NCBI GenBank assembly: GCA_034387635.1
Contig: JAOANU010000003.1
Span: 496,001 to 560,000, forward strand
DNA from: Rhodosporidiobolus odoratus
Lineage: Eukaryota; Basidiomycota; Microbotryomycetes; Sporidiobolales; Sporidiobolaceae
Reading direction: 5' to 3'
DNA: 64,000 nt
The notes below the pieces were generated by a model that was not told where the DNA came from, ran no database searches, and was given only the letters and a program-made list of their open reading frames with translations. Both the position numbers and the translations under genes were made by a program. Below, one piece after another: positions 34,438 through 46,104 of the stretch; the stretch's first letter is position 1; each line of letters starts with the position of its first letter.

Positions 34438-35230
34438 TTACGGCGAAAGTTGCGCTTTGTCGAATTTATCCTGCGCATGCTGAATGGCCGACTCGACTAC
34501 CGGCTTAGTAAGCCTCGGAGGCAGAGTTTCCAACTTGCTCTGTTGAGATAGAGAGTCGAGAACAAGGAGAGAACGGTAGAAAGTGTTTAGCTGACGAAAG
34601 AGGTCGACCGTGATACGGCTCCCGTCTTCGGCCATGGCGGACATGGGCCAAGTCTCCTCGTGAAAGGTGCCGAGATTTACGAATGGCATATGCGAAGGGT
34701 TTTCTTTGGGCGGAACGCTCTGCGAGACGCCATAGTACGGCCACGAGCGAACGAAGCAGAAAATTTGAACGTTGAGGCTCCGGGATGTCGCAGGTCTTGT
34801 CGTGCAACGCAATCATCAGGTTCTGAGGACATAAGGGTCAGCACGGGGACTTAAAGCAGTGCATTAGTCTCGAGCAGGTCAAACGGGACGTACCGTCCGA
34901 TTCCCTTGCCATAGTCCGCTGCGCTTGAACAGCCCGTTGGGAATCCCAAAGCCGATGCTAGGCACTCTGACCAGAGCGTTGTATTCGCTGTTGGACAGAG
35001 ACCGCAGATAGCAGGCATCGGCGGCAGATCCAGCGAAGCAGGTGCCCTTGTGTACTGGCCAAGCCTGCGGATGCATACGCAATCAGTAAGCTTAGCCATC
35101 GTCAGCCATCCCTACGTACGAGTTTGGCGCATTCTACGTAGCAGGATACGATGTTTTTGCACCTTGAACGGCGAGACGAGGTTGATGTTGACTGACAAAC
35201 GGCGCAGGGCAGTAGGGCAAGCCACGGCAT
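34438..35230 (-). CDS. MYND-type zinc-finger protein (atypical)
   Basis: Exons 35230-35120, 35064-34894, 34822-34681 and 34625-34438 give 203 residues. The N-terminus reads CAVCQ, RCKNIVSCYVECAKL, AWPVHKGTC, matching the C-x2-C ... C-x3-C ... H-x3-C layout of MYND fingers, which mediate protein contacts. One of the two middle zinc ligands is not where expected, so the second zinc site may be weak. The rest (SNSEYNALVRVPSIGFGIPN, GLFKRSGLWQGNRT, NLMIALHDKT, ITVDLFRQLNTFYRSLLVLD) is a helical domain often found behind fungal MYND fingers. A frame change around 34650 is explained by a 55-nt intron (34680-34626) with a gtaaat donor and an AAG acceptor. If that intron is wrong, the gene would be frameshifted. 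Confidence 0.6.
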
Positions 35231-35573
35231 CTGTTTTAGGTCTCGTTCGTAGATCAAGGGACGCTGGCTCTTTTGCCGAGGACAGATGAGGCTTGCGGGT
35301 GAAAGACGCAGAACCAACCAAGGATTAAGGAGGAGGGAAGGAAAGGAAATTAGCGAAAGGCGTCGTACTTGGTGGTACTCATCGTTCTCGAGAGCTATGC
35401 ATCAGCAAGTCCTTAGCCGGTGAGTTTGAAACCCTTGTCGCACGAAGCGTCATCGGCGACGAGTAACTCAGCAACGGTCGGGAAGTGTCTTTTCTACGTA
35501 TGGTCCAGTTCTCTTGGACTCGGTATATGCTACAGCCTTGTCATACCTGCTCGTCCCCTCGCCTCGCCGGGGA
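35231..35573. other. Intergenic, 343 bp
   Basis: Promoter of the MYND gene and 3' flank of receptor-like copy B. Nothing else was recognised. Confidence 0.5.
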
Positions 35574-38254
35574 CTACCTTCTTCTCCTTGACCACCGCCC
35601 ACTGGGACTCGCAGAATACGGCCGGTCTCCTTCCTGCAGTGCTCCTGACATTGCGGGTGGGAGGGCCTCTTCGCTCGAAGACCCGCCCTGGAACTTTGCG
35701 TCCTGTCCACCGTACATTTTGAAGAGATGCGGTTCGTCCATGTCGAATTTGTCGTACGGATTCGGAGACCGAGACCTCAGAACGTCCTCTGATAGACCCG
35801 GGTCTCCTGCTAGCCGTACACCGGTGGTCGGCGCAGGGTCGTCTGCATGTCGCAGTGGACCTGACGGATAGAGGTCCTCTTGGCTCGGAGGGTAGTCGCG
35901 AGCGTCGCCGAATGGACGAGAGAAGTTGGGCATACGGGTTGGTGAAGGACGCTCGGGAGGGGCTCGAGGCTCGCGATCCCCGGATCGACCACGAGATAAT
36001 GGCTTCCTCCTAAGGGAGCGGCCACGGCGTGGTGGAGAGCCGTGAGCTTGTGGTCGATTGAGAGAGCCGGGAGGCGGGTGGGTTGGCGCCGATAAGATTG
36101 GCGCCGATAAGATTGGCACCGAACTAGATCGCTTAGGTTCCTCCGAGGTATTGTCCGCGATGGTATGAGTCTGCTCGTGCGCCGCCCTGTCCGCCTCGTC
36201 CCCCGGCGGCTCTCGGCTGAACGATGCAGCGGAAGCGTGGCGGCTAGGCTCAATCGTGTTCGTCTCCGTCTTGTCGTGGTTCACCTTCCAATCGTCGTAG
36301 TATACCATGGCAGCGCGTCCGACAACGATCAACGGCGTAAGGGTACTCTGTCAAGCGCAGGATCGTTATTCAGCGAAAACGAAATAGGCGGTTCCGACCG
36401 ACAACAGACGTACGAAGCAAGCTGCGACTTGTCCGAAATCGAATGGGTTGTCTCCGAACATGATGAACTCGTTCAATCCCTGGTACAACAGGACAAGGCT
36501 CGTTAGAAACGCCAATATGTACCACCTGCAATTGAAGAGAAGTTTGCGAACTCACCAAGAAGTAGACGGTCAGGTAGCACGCCGCCCAGATTGCATAGAC
36601 GATGAGCGAGAGAATCCGGCGAACAGTCTCGCGGGTAGAGTTGTCGCCTTGCACCGCTGGTCGGACCATCTTTTCAAGTGTGTGGAGGTGCAGGACTTTG
36701 GTGAAACTGCCGACGACCTGTCAGCGAAAAGTAGCGAGATGATGAAAAAGAGGATGAAGCGCACAAGGTAAGAGCGTCTTGCGGTCCAGGTTGACCACGG
36801 AACTGGCTTGTGTAGCCAAGAACGACGATGGCGAAGAAGAAGCCGGCAATGAGGTACAAGAAGCCTGTCATGATGGCGCACATGATGGTGTAACGGCGGA
36901 AGTTGTACTCGTCGGCGCAGTTCATCTGTGAAGCGTTTTTGTGGTAGGTGGTGAATACGATGAAGAAGAGGATAGGCCACATGACGAGGTGGACAGCGAG
37001 GATTATCGTGGCCGACTGCAGGGAGAAAAGGCGGGTTAGTTTGCGAGCGGACTGGCACGGACTCGAAAACTTGCAAGAGGGAGCCATCGCCGACCTTGAA
37101 CTTCGGGGAGGCTGTGTACCGCCGCTAGGTGTTCCTTCGAAGCGGGAGTTCGATCGTATTTGGTGGAGCTCTTACGCCTGCCCTCCGGCTTCTCGATATC
37201 CCTGACTTGTTTACGCCTGCCCTGCTGCTTCTTCTTTTCCTTGCTGTGTTTCCTCACAGAGTACATGTCCGAGCCGGGGTGACTTGGGAAGCTGCATGTG
37301 AAGTAGGTCAGTCGGCGCTGAAAGTCACCGGATAGGAAACAACGCTACCTTGGTCGCTGCGCCTGCTGTGCAGCTTGCATTCGGGCCTTTTCCATTTTTG
37401 TTTCCAACAGAGCACGTGCTCGCGAGGTTGAAATGGACTGCGAAAGGAAGGCTGGTCTGAGCATTAGAACCATGGAGATTTCAGGGGAAGGTGGACTGAC
37501 ATGGAAGTACGTGACCTCGACCGTGCACGCCGACACAATGATTGGGACGACGCTCATGATTGCAAGCGGGACGAGACAGGCGTGAAACTGCGAAAGCCGG
37601 TTCTCGCTCTCGTAGACGCGATTGGCCAAAGCGACGAAAGCTCCATCGGTAGCGAGAAGCTGAAAGCTGGCGAAGGCAGAAGAGTCAGCCTCGAGGCACG
37701 CGACAAGCTGTTGCTTGGAGAGTCGGGGGCAGACGGCAGATGGAATCACAGTAAGTTGTAAGGTGCTTCAGCCTTCCAAAAGGTGACGAGCCAGAGGTTG
37801 AGCTGCATAGAACAACGACGGAAGGATGAGCGCCGCACACGAGAAGATCACGAGGACAGGCGCACCAAGGTTCCGCAAGTGAAGACGATGATGGTACCCG
37901 GACCTATGAGCCCGGAAGGACATTCAAGGCGTGCACCCTGAAAGAAAGAAAACCTGGAACCGGTCGAACGCACCAGTAATGGGGGCATTTGGGCATAGAC
38001 CTACCAAAAAGCACGATCAGCTCGAGACGGGACTTCGTATGTTGAAAGTGGGAGGACGTACCACAACACGTATCTCGAGCTTCGAGACACCATTCAGACT
38101 GCAGAGCCGCAACGTTCGCCAAAGCAACGTCAGCACGAGATACCGAGGCTTGGGTGGGGAACAGTGCACCAGGGCGACGCACGATGCTCAATCCGCCGCT
38201 GCACTCTGCGAATCCCTGCTGCGGTGGCCACCAGTATCCTACACGGTCGCTCAT
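35574..38254 (-). CDS. Seven-transmembrane receptor-like protein, copy B
   Basis: Twelve exons: 38254-38183, 38098-38062, 38000-37974, 37903-37866, 37802-37750, 37666-37501, 37437-37349, 37291-37063, 37015-36765, 36706-36556, 36479-36414, 36347-35574. They give about 650 residues. It starts MSDRVGYWWPPQQGFAEC and carries the same C-x(n)-C-x(6)-CCGLC signature as copy A. Seven hydrophobic helices occur in the same order, including FQLLATDGAFVALANRVYES with NRLSQFHACLVPLAIM after it, ATIILAVHLVMWPILFFIVF, NCADEYNFRRYTIMCAIM, ILSLIVYAIWAACYLTVYFL, and EFIMFGDNPFDFGQVAACF. Helices 3 and 4 are separated by a basic loop (RKHSKEKKKQQGRR). The tail is Ser/Pro/Arg-rich with a short tandem repeat (PILSAPILSAP). 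The 27-nt third exon and the donor at 37062 were set by comparison with copy A, so their exact ends are less sure. Function is unknown. Confidence 0.7.
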
Positions 38255-39330
38255 GCGTCGACGGTCGAAAACAGCAGAAGGCGGGGGTGGAGAGAACGAA
38301 AATAAGGTGGGCGGGGGCCGACGGGTCGCCGTATGCTCCAGAAGCAGAAGTAGAAGACGGCGTCGAAGTCGTTGGCGAAATGCAAGTCGGTGTAGAGACG
38401 TGATCAACCCCCTCGTAGCCAACAGCGCACAGCGAGACGAAGCTGGCGGAATGCGGCGCATCGGGGCGTAGTGTACACGGGGCGTCAGCGACCCCTCCGT
38501 GGACCTCCCGGCTGTGCTCCTATTTTTCCTTTCCTTGTCGCCCCCACGGCTGTCTTGCACGCCTCTCACTCGCGTACGGATACCATCGGTGCGTCGAGGC
38601 TCGGTTGAGGCGAGGAGAGCTCCCCGGCTCCCGGCGAAACTGCCGAACCCTGTCGTTGAGCGAGAAGTGGTAGGGCGGTGTGGGACGGCGAAATTACATC
38701 CAGAGCCTTGGCAAGGTGGTCACGAGGTCAGCTGAGCAGTTGGTCGTTGCGTTGTGCTTGAAACCTCGCGGTGCGGTAGCTGCTTGACTCCAGCAGGTAG
38801 CCGGATCGGAAACCTTGTCGCTTGTAATGACCTCGCCTCATCTCGTTGAACGAGTCGACGCCGGCTGCCAGCTGAAGCAGGGTCAGTACTGGGGGCGATG
38901 GGTGTCGGCCGGAGAACTGAAGAGCTGTATACGAGCATGGGAGACGAGTGCCGTCAAAAGCGATTCGTCAACTTGGAAGTTGCGAAGTTGCGCGAGCTGG
39001 AGACAATCTAATCAGGCTAACAAGGCTTCAAGGACCCCGCTGAACTCGCGCTGCTCGTGTGTGCTTAATAGCCCCGCATACCTACGCGAAGCGCTTCTTA
39101 CTGTGTGGCCGCACATCGTCGCAGACGCATCCGCCCACCCGCTCCTACCGCCAACTCCCACAACGCCTGTTCGACTTATCCGCTAGCCCCGCCAGACGCA
39201 CTGCGAGGGGTCATACGTCAGCTGCGAAAGCTACACGGCTAGATCCAGCGCCGCCAACAGCTACTTGGAGACGCGTTGAGCACCCCCACTCCCTCCTCTC
39301 CTCGCAATACGGCTGGCTCTTTAAACCGTC
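38255..39330. promoter_or_regulatory. Divergent intergenic region, 1.08 kb
   Basis: Lies between receptor-like copy B (minus) and LIS1 (plus). Several frames are open but none looks like a conserved protein, and no RNA gene was recognised. It should carry promoters and leaders for both genes. Confidence 0.45.
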
Positions 39331-41160
39331 ATGTCAAGTCTGCTGAGCGAGCGACAGAAAGACGAACTGTGCGTCACAGCTATCTCCCATCACCGCCCAG
39401 TGACCAGCTGACCTCTGCTTCTTACGCAACAGTCACAAGTCTATTCTCGATTACCTCAACTCCAACGGACTCCATCAATCCCTTGCAGCCCTCAAAACGG
39501 AAACCGGCCAAGACGACTTCCAACCAGATTCAAAGGCAAAATGGAGCGGTCTGCTGGAGAAGAAGTGGACGAGCGTCATCCGACTGCAGAAGAAGGTATG
39601 AACTGCGGTCATTCACCTCTTCCTGGTCGCGTTACTCATCTCCCTGGCCGTGCAGATCATGGACCTCGAAACGCGCAACTCTCAACTACAAGAAGAGCTT
39701 TCTTCTGCACCTTCAAAACGCCCCTCCGCCTCATCTCCCGACTGGACCCCTCGAGCACCCGCACGGCATACTCTCTCCGGCCACCGGTCTCCCATAACCC
39801 GCGTCACCTTTCATCCTCTCTTCAGCGTAGTCGTAAGCGCGAGCGAAGACGCAACGCTCAAAGTGTGGGATTGGGAGACGGGAGATTTCGAGCGCACAGT
39901 GAAAGGTCACACAAAGGCGGTTCACGATGTCGATTTCGATTCAAAGGGGAACTTCCTGGGTGCGCCTGCTTTACATTGGTCGAGCTCTCGAGTATCCTCC
40001 TTTACTGAACCGGATCGTGCAGTATCTTGCTCTTCCGATTTAACGCTCAAGCTGTGGGACCCCAACAACGACTGGAAGAACGTCCGAACACTGCACGGCC
40101 ACGACCACTCCATCTCCTCCGCTCGCTTCCTACCAAACGACGACTTTATCGTCAGTGCGAGTCGAGATCGAACCATCCGAATTTGGGAAGTCGCGAGTGG
40201 GTAAGCCGCACTCGCTTGGCCAGGTTTCCCCGGTATGCTGTGCTCATGCTTCACAATGCCAGGTTCTGTACCAGGACGTTCACCGGACATAACGATTGGG
40301 TTCGAAGCGTCATCCCAAGCTCGGACGGCTTACAACTCATCAGCTGCTCCGTGGATCAAGTCCGTTTTTATCGTCTCATTGGTTCTCTGCCATCACTGAC
40401 CTTGTCTACTATCTTGCAGACATCTCGAGTATGGGACACGTCGAAAGGAGAGACGAAGGTTGAATTGCGGGGACACGAGCACGTTATCGAGGTCGCGGTG
40501 TTTGCGCCAATAGCAGCATATCCAGCGATTCGGGAATTGGCAGGAATCGCTGTGAGTCTTTTTTCAGATCTCGAAATGGCAGACCCAGACTGAATCCTCC
40601 TCGGACTGTAGGCTCCGAGTGGGAGGTCGGGGGAAGGCAAGGTTGTAGGAGCCTTCGCAGCAACCGGGTCTCGAGACAAGACCATCAAGCTGTGGGACAC
40701 GGTCAGCGGGCAGTGTCTGAAAACCTTGGTTGGCCGTGAGCATCTTATCCTTTCCGAAAGACCAAGTCATGACGCTGACGAGACTGCTTACGCTGCGCAG
40801 ACGACAACTGGATCCGAGCCTTGGTCTTCCACCCTTCGGGCAAATTCCTTCTCTCCGCCTCGGACGACAAGACCATCCGGACCTGGGACCTCGTCACTGG
40901 GCGATGCCTGAAGGTGCTCGAAGCCCACTCGCACTTCGTGACCACTATGGCATGGGGACGAGCGCCTGCGCCAGGTGCGGCAGGAGCGCAGCCGAACGGA
41001 GCGGCGAACGGGCCAAACGGCTCGACCGCGGAAGCAGCACAGCTCGTCAACGTTGTGGCGACTGGTTCTGTGGATCAGATGGTGAAGGTGCGCTGTTCAC
41101 ATTCTCGCTTTCGATTTTGGCGAGTCTGACTTTGCCCCTTTGCAGATCTGGGTACCATAG
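39331..41160 (+). CDS. PAC1: LIS1/PAC1/NudF dynein regulator
   Basis: Exons 39331-39368, 39433-39595, 39656-39959, 40023-40200, 40263-40359, 40420-40551, 40612-40735, 40801-41087 and 41146-41160 give 445 residues. LIS1 binds the dynein motor and is needed for nuclear migration. The N-terminal LisH motif is plain ([21 protein letters not shown]), followed by a coiled coil ([15 protein letters not shown]). Seven WD40 repeats follow, for example [80 protein letters not shown] and [20 protein letters not shown]. An Ala/Gly/Asn-rich insert ([13 protein letters not shown]) lies in the last repeat. The final exon is 15 nt and encodes IWVP and the stop. Length and order match the family. Confidence 0.95.
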
Positions 41161-41782
41161 CTGCTCTCCAAGGATACCATTCTGCCGTCCCGCTCTGCCT
41201 GGCTCGCTGTTCGACCTTCGCCTTTCACCCCGGTCCTCGCCGCCGTTTTTTAGCAGTGCCCTTTTCTGTGCTCGAAATGCTAGTGAAAGCAGAACGTTCC
41301 TGAGCACCTCCTTTCGTGCATTCATCATACCACATCCTACATCATACCCTCGCTCTACTTCGTCCTGCCACTCTTAGCGCTTCTTCTGCCCCACCCTCGT
41401 GTGCCTTCTTTTCTTCCGACACACTCGCTCGCCATCGCATCCTTTGTTCGGTTCTCCGTGCCGTTGTCATCGTCGTTCCCTCTCGAGTAATGCAAAACTA
41501 AGGGCTGTTCACTTGGGCCTCGCGCACTCGGCTGTTGCTGTTGAAACGAGGCGGGAGGAGACGAGGCGGAAGAGAATCAAGTGCCGCCCGCTGGACCGCG
41601 GCTCGCTTCTTCCGCTGCGGCCGCTTGCCTTGGTTGTTCCCCTCGTTCCGCTTCTATTTCTCCTCCCTCGACGCACAGCGTCGAATTCGCATCAGCCCAA
41701 GCAGCCCCGTATCGCTCTAACCGCCGCACAAGTTCGTCCGTCACCTTCTCTCATCCGACAACTCGACAAGTAGGAGACCATT
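41161..41782. other. Intergenic, 622 bp
   Basis: 3' flank of LIS1 and promoter of the thiolase gene. Pyrimidine-rich tracts lie upstream of the thiolase ATG. No gene was supported. Confidence 0.5.
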
Positions 41783-43541
41783 ATGCAGCCCTCTCTCGTT
41801 CGCCGTGCGCTCGCCGACGTAATTAAGAAGCGTCCGGATGATGTCGTCGTAAGTTCACGCACTACACTTTGCTTCCTACAGTACTGGACAAGGAAGCCGT
41901 CATCCCGCTCGGGAAAGATACATCCGTCCACTTGCGGTGTGCCCTGGTTCCGGTGACTGAAGTGGCTTACCATTCTCTTTTATAGATCGTCACCTCGCTT
42001 CGGACACCAATCGGCAAGTTCCGTGGGGGGTTGAAGGACATGCACGCCGAGGTTTGTCGCGGCTTCCTTGTTGCCCCGGCCGTCTGCAACGCCTTGCTCA
42101 TCTTTCTGTATCGCAGGAACTGCTTTCGCACGTTCTCCGAGCAACGAAGGAGAGGCTCGAGGCGCAGGGCGTCGACGTCAACGGCGGCGCGGTGCAGGAC
42201 ATTCACAACGGAACTGTTTTGATGGAGCTGGGAGGTGCGAAGAGCGGTCGTCTGGCTTCCCTTGACGCCGGGTGAGCCTGTTCTGCTCCTTCCGCATTGC
42301 CCCGGCTGAAATTGCGTCTCTTCGCAGCTTTCCCAACGTTACCGGCTTCAAGTCCGTCAACCGTCAATGCGCTTCTTCCCTTCAATCCGTCACCGACATT
42401 GCTCTACAAATCAAGGGTGGCCTCATCGACATGGGTATTGCCTCGGGCTCTGAATCGATGACCAAGGACTACGGTGTGAGTCCAGCATCTTTCCATTCTT
42501 ACCTTCCCAGATTGACCTTTTTCTTCCTTGTTTTCCTAGACTCGAGCCATTCCCGCTGGTATCTCTCCTTTCATCAAGAATTCCTGGTCTCAAGAAGCCA
42601 AGGACTGCCTCGCACCCATGGGTTCCACCTCTGAAGCCGTTGCTGAGAAGTACGGCATTACCCGGCAAGAGCAAGACGCTTTCGCTGTCCAATCGCACGC
42701 CAAGGCCAAAGCTGCGCAAGACGCCGGCTATCTCGCCGAAGAGATTGTCCCCATCAAGGTTAGGAAGGTTACTCCGGCAGAAGGCGACAAGCCCGAAGTT
42801 ACGGAAGAGGCAGTCATCTCTAAGGACGAGGGCATCCGACCGCAGACCACCATGGAATCACTCGCCAAGCTACAGACGGTTTTCAAGGAGAACGGAACCG
42901 GAACCGCCGGCAACTCTTCGCAAATTTCGGACGGTGCTTCCGCTCTCACCCTTTGCCGCCGCGATGTTGCTGAGAAGCTTGGCCTCAAGATTCTGGCCAA
43001 GTGGGCCGGATCCGCTGTCATCGGCGTCCCTCCCATCATCATGGGCGTCGGCCCCGCTTACGCTGTACCCAAGCTGTTCGAGCAATACGGTATCAAGAAG
43101 GACGATGTTGACATTTTTGAGCTCAACGAGGGTGGGTCTTCCTCCTCTTACCCCGGTTTTGTGCCGCTCTGACGCTCGTGATTGACAGCGTTCGCCTCTC
43201 AATCTCTGATGACCATCCGTCACCTCGGTCTTGACGAGAAGAAGATCAACCCCAAGGGTGGTGCCATCGCCCTCGGGTACGCAGCTTTCCCTCATGCGGG
43301 GATCTGGCAGTCGCTCACATATCTCCTTACAGTCACCCCCTTGGCGCCACCGGTGGCCGCCTTCTCTCTTCTCTAATCTACGAGCTTCGCCGGACGGGCA
43401 AGCAGACCGGTGTTGCGACTTTGTGCATGGGTACCGGAGCGTACGTTCCCCTTCCTCACTCTCTGAGTCTAATCTGAATGCTCACCACTTTGATCTACGA
43501 ACAGAGGCAAGGCTACCCTTATCATCAACGAGTCGGAGTAA
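41783..43541 (+). CDS. POT1: 3-ketoacyl-CoA thiolase (acetyl-CoA acyltransferase)
   Basis: Exons 41783-41848, 41986-42051, 42117-42271, 42328-42475, 42540-43131, 43189-43276, 43333-43440 and 43505-43541 give 419 residues. The enzyme cleaves 3-ketoacyl-CoA with CoA in fatty-acid beta-oxidation. The nucleophilic cysteine is in [20 protein letters not shown] (about residue 109). The other catalytic residues are the histidine of GHPLGATGG and the cysteine of LCMGTGAGKATL. Other family blocks are [35 protein letters not shown] and ELNEAFASQSL. The GG between the cofactor-loop exons is split across introns. No clear PTS1 (the protein ends NESE) and no convincing PTS2 were seen, so location, peroxisome or mitochondrion, is unsettled. 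The mitochondrial-like N-terminus [17 protein letters not shown] would fit either. Confidence 0.93.
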
Positions 43542-43794
43542 TAGAAGAGCTGTTTCTAGCGGATTTCCCTTTCGTCTCTTGGGTTGTTCAGTATGTGTCC
43601 AGCAGTGCAAGCATACTCTTTCGAATGGAAGCTGCGCCGATCTGCCACAGACGAAAATTACCAAAAAATTGCAAGCGGGCCGCGGCAATGGCGGCGCCTC
43701 TCCGCTCTCCTGCTCCGCTCTCGTGCTTGACTCCTCGATCACCTCCGTTGCTGCGCTCTGCAGCAGACCAGAGACTGTGTACTCGCTCGCTTGC

Positions 43795-45938
43795 ATGACC
43801 AGAACCGTCAACAACGCGCCTGCAGTGCAGAGGGATCGGCAGACGGGCGACGGCGAAGTAGTAGTGCTAGCAAAAGAAGACGAAGAGCGAGGGGAAGGTC
43901 AGGATGAACCGAGCGCGCCATCGACTAGCATCACGACCACTTCGAAAGTCTCGCCGCCCACAACAGAGGTGCCGAGCGTTTCATCGGGGCGCGACATTGG
44001 CTTCAACTTGCCCGTGCCTTCTCATCTACGACACGATCCAGCTCAGCCATTCGAGTTCACGACATTCCACAATTGGTTGTTCGCCGCCGGGGCTACCATC
44101 ACCGTCGTGCGTACCCATTCTTGCCCACTACTTGCTTTTCTTGCCATCTGACCATAATTCGCTGACTTTTCTTGCACTTTGCACAGTCTAACCTGTACTA
44201 CAACCAGCCTATCCTCGTTCAGCTTTCAGAGTACTACTCTGTACCCTACTCTACGGTGACCCGGGTCACCTCCCTCGTCCAAGCTGGTGGATTTCCTTTT
44301 CTATACCTCTTTTCTTCCCGATCGCCTGTTCCCGGACTATTTCTCCGCCCTTCCGCCCGCTTCATGATACTCTATCACGGAGCTGACCCTATGCTACCAC
44401 AGGCTACCTGTGCGGCCTCATCTTCCTCGTTCCCCTCGGTGACCTTCTCCCTCGCCGACCTCTGCTCCTCGCCCTTATTCCCCTTGCTGCAACATTCTCC
44501 ATCGGCCTCGCTCTCTGCCCAACCTTCTCGGGCTTCGAGGCCCTCTCCTTCCTCGCCGGCTTCACCAATGTCACACCGCAAATCTTGGTACCGTTAGCCG
44601 CCGATCTCGCCCACCCTAGCAAACGAGCTTCAAGTGTTTCCATTGTGTTGTCGGGGCTGATTGGCGGTATGGTCTGGGGCAGGCTATTCGCGGGAGTGCT
44701 AGCGAGGTTCACGTCGTCGCCGCTGCATGTGTACTGGCTCGCAGCCGGTGTGCAGTACGCCCTGTTCGTTGTGATGTGGTGGTGCCTTCCCGTCTTCCCA
44801 AGGAAGAAAACGGGTCTAAACTACCTTCAGATCTTGTGGAGGTCAGTACGGCTCTTTCAGAGACTTCCTCCGATTTGAGCTAATTGTCTGATTTGACCCT
44901 CGCAGTCTGGTCAAGCTATTCTTCACCAAACCCGTCCTGTTCCAGGCCTGCTTCATCGGTCTCTGCAGCTGTGCTGTGATGGTCTCGTGGTGAATCTCGC
45001 ATTGCCCCTCTTGTCTCGCTCCGCTAGGTATCCTTTGACAGCACACCACGGCTGACGCTCCCCCTCTCCTCTAGGTGGACTTCCCTAACCTTCCTACTGT
45101 CCGACACACCCTACTCCTACAACACCTTCGAAATCGGTCTTTTCGGCCTAACCGGCATCTGCGCCGTCGCCTTCGCCCCTTTTGCTGGACGCCTGACGGA
45201 CCGAATCCAACCTTGGGTAATTACCCTCCTCGCCCTGCTAGGTCAGCTAGTCACACAGTGCATTGCTCTGGCCGGTGCGAGGCTCAATCTTGCTCCAGTC
45301 ATCATTTGCTGTATACTGGTGGATATCATGCATCAAACGAATACTATTGGAAACCAGGCTCGCTTCTTCTCGGTGAGCCCGCTACTCCCTCCTGTCAACG
45401 TTCGCCCGAGTCTTCGAACTGACGCACTCATGGACGCGCAGGTCGACCCCACAGCCCGATCACGCGTCAACAGCGTATACATGGCTTTCGTCTTCGCGTA
45501 GGTTCTCCTCGTTCTCCCCTCTCTGTTTTTCTCGTCTTATCTCATACCTAACTTGACCCCATGCTACACAGCGGTCAAGCCACCGGATCTTCCGCCGGCC
45601 CTCATCTCTTTCTCAAGTACGGCTGGCGAGCCTGTTACGGTCTCAACATTGCTCTCGTAGGCGGCGCGATTGTAGTCCTCTTGGCTCGTGGTCCGAATGC
45701 TGGAGATCGATGGATCGGGTGGGGTGGGGCTTACAGCTTGAGGAAGGAGAGAGTAGTGCAGGATGAGGAGAAGACGGTGGTAGAGAAGGAGAAAGAGGTG
45801 ATCGAGGGGCAGAAGGTCGAGGGGTTTTTGCAGGAGGGCGAGGAGGTTCGAGGGGACGCCGTCAACCGAGGGCCGATGTTGCGCGATCGCGATCAGGGCG
45901 CCGTAGAGCTGGTACAGAGAGCTAAGTTATCGCCATAG
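43795..45938 (+). CDS. Major facilitator superfamily transporter
   Basis: Exons 43795-44106, 44187-44286, 44403-44841, 44906-44989, 45075-45372, 45442-45497 and 45572-45938 give 551 residues. A hydrophilic N-terminus of about 90 residues leads to helix 1 (FHNWLFAAGATITVSNLYYN). The family loop between helices 2 and 3 reads GDLLPRRPLL. About twelve membrane helices follow, with the central loop near LPVFPRKKTGLNYLQILW and later GRLTDRIQPW. The tail is acidic/basic and cytosolic. The SNLYYNQPIL signature resembles the MFS branch that includes bacterial YfmO/YdhP-like drug exporters. The substrate cannot be read from sequence. The start is the first ATG in the frame that avoids the thiolase exons; the gap to the thiolase stop is about 250 bp. 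Confidence 0.87.
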
Positions 45939-46104
45939 ACTTTGTTGTCGGACCTTTGAACACAAACAGGCTGTTTGGCCTTCGCAGGTCCAATGTCTTA
46001 ATTGTCGAGAGCGTTCCCGGCACAAATCGTCCGCTCACACAATGAGTACAACAGCTATATTTCCGTCTGTCTACCGCGACCCTTCCGTACGAGAGTTTCT
46101 CTAT

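Noticed and set aside
34505..34816. Frameshift or pseudogene in the MYND gene
   Set aside because: A 55-nt intron with correct phase (34680-34626) explains the frame change, so a broken gene is not required, although the acceptor is weak.
36085..36121. Short direct repeat (gattggcgccgataa units)
   Set aside because: Considered as a regulatory or mobile signature, but it is a coding tandem repeat (SAPIL) in the tail of receptor-like copy B.
42640..43185. Open frame of 181 codons overlapping thiolase
   Set aside because: A frame-shifted shadow. The thiolase frame has the catalytic motifs.
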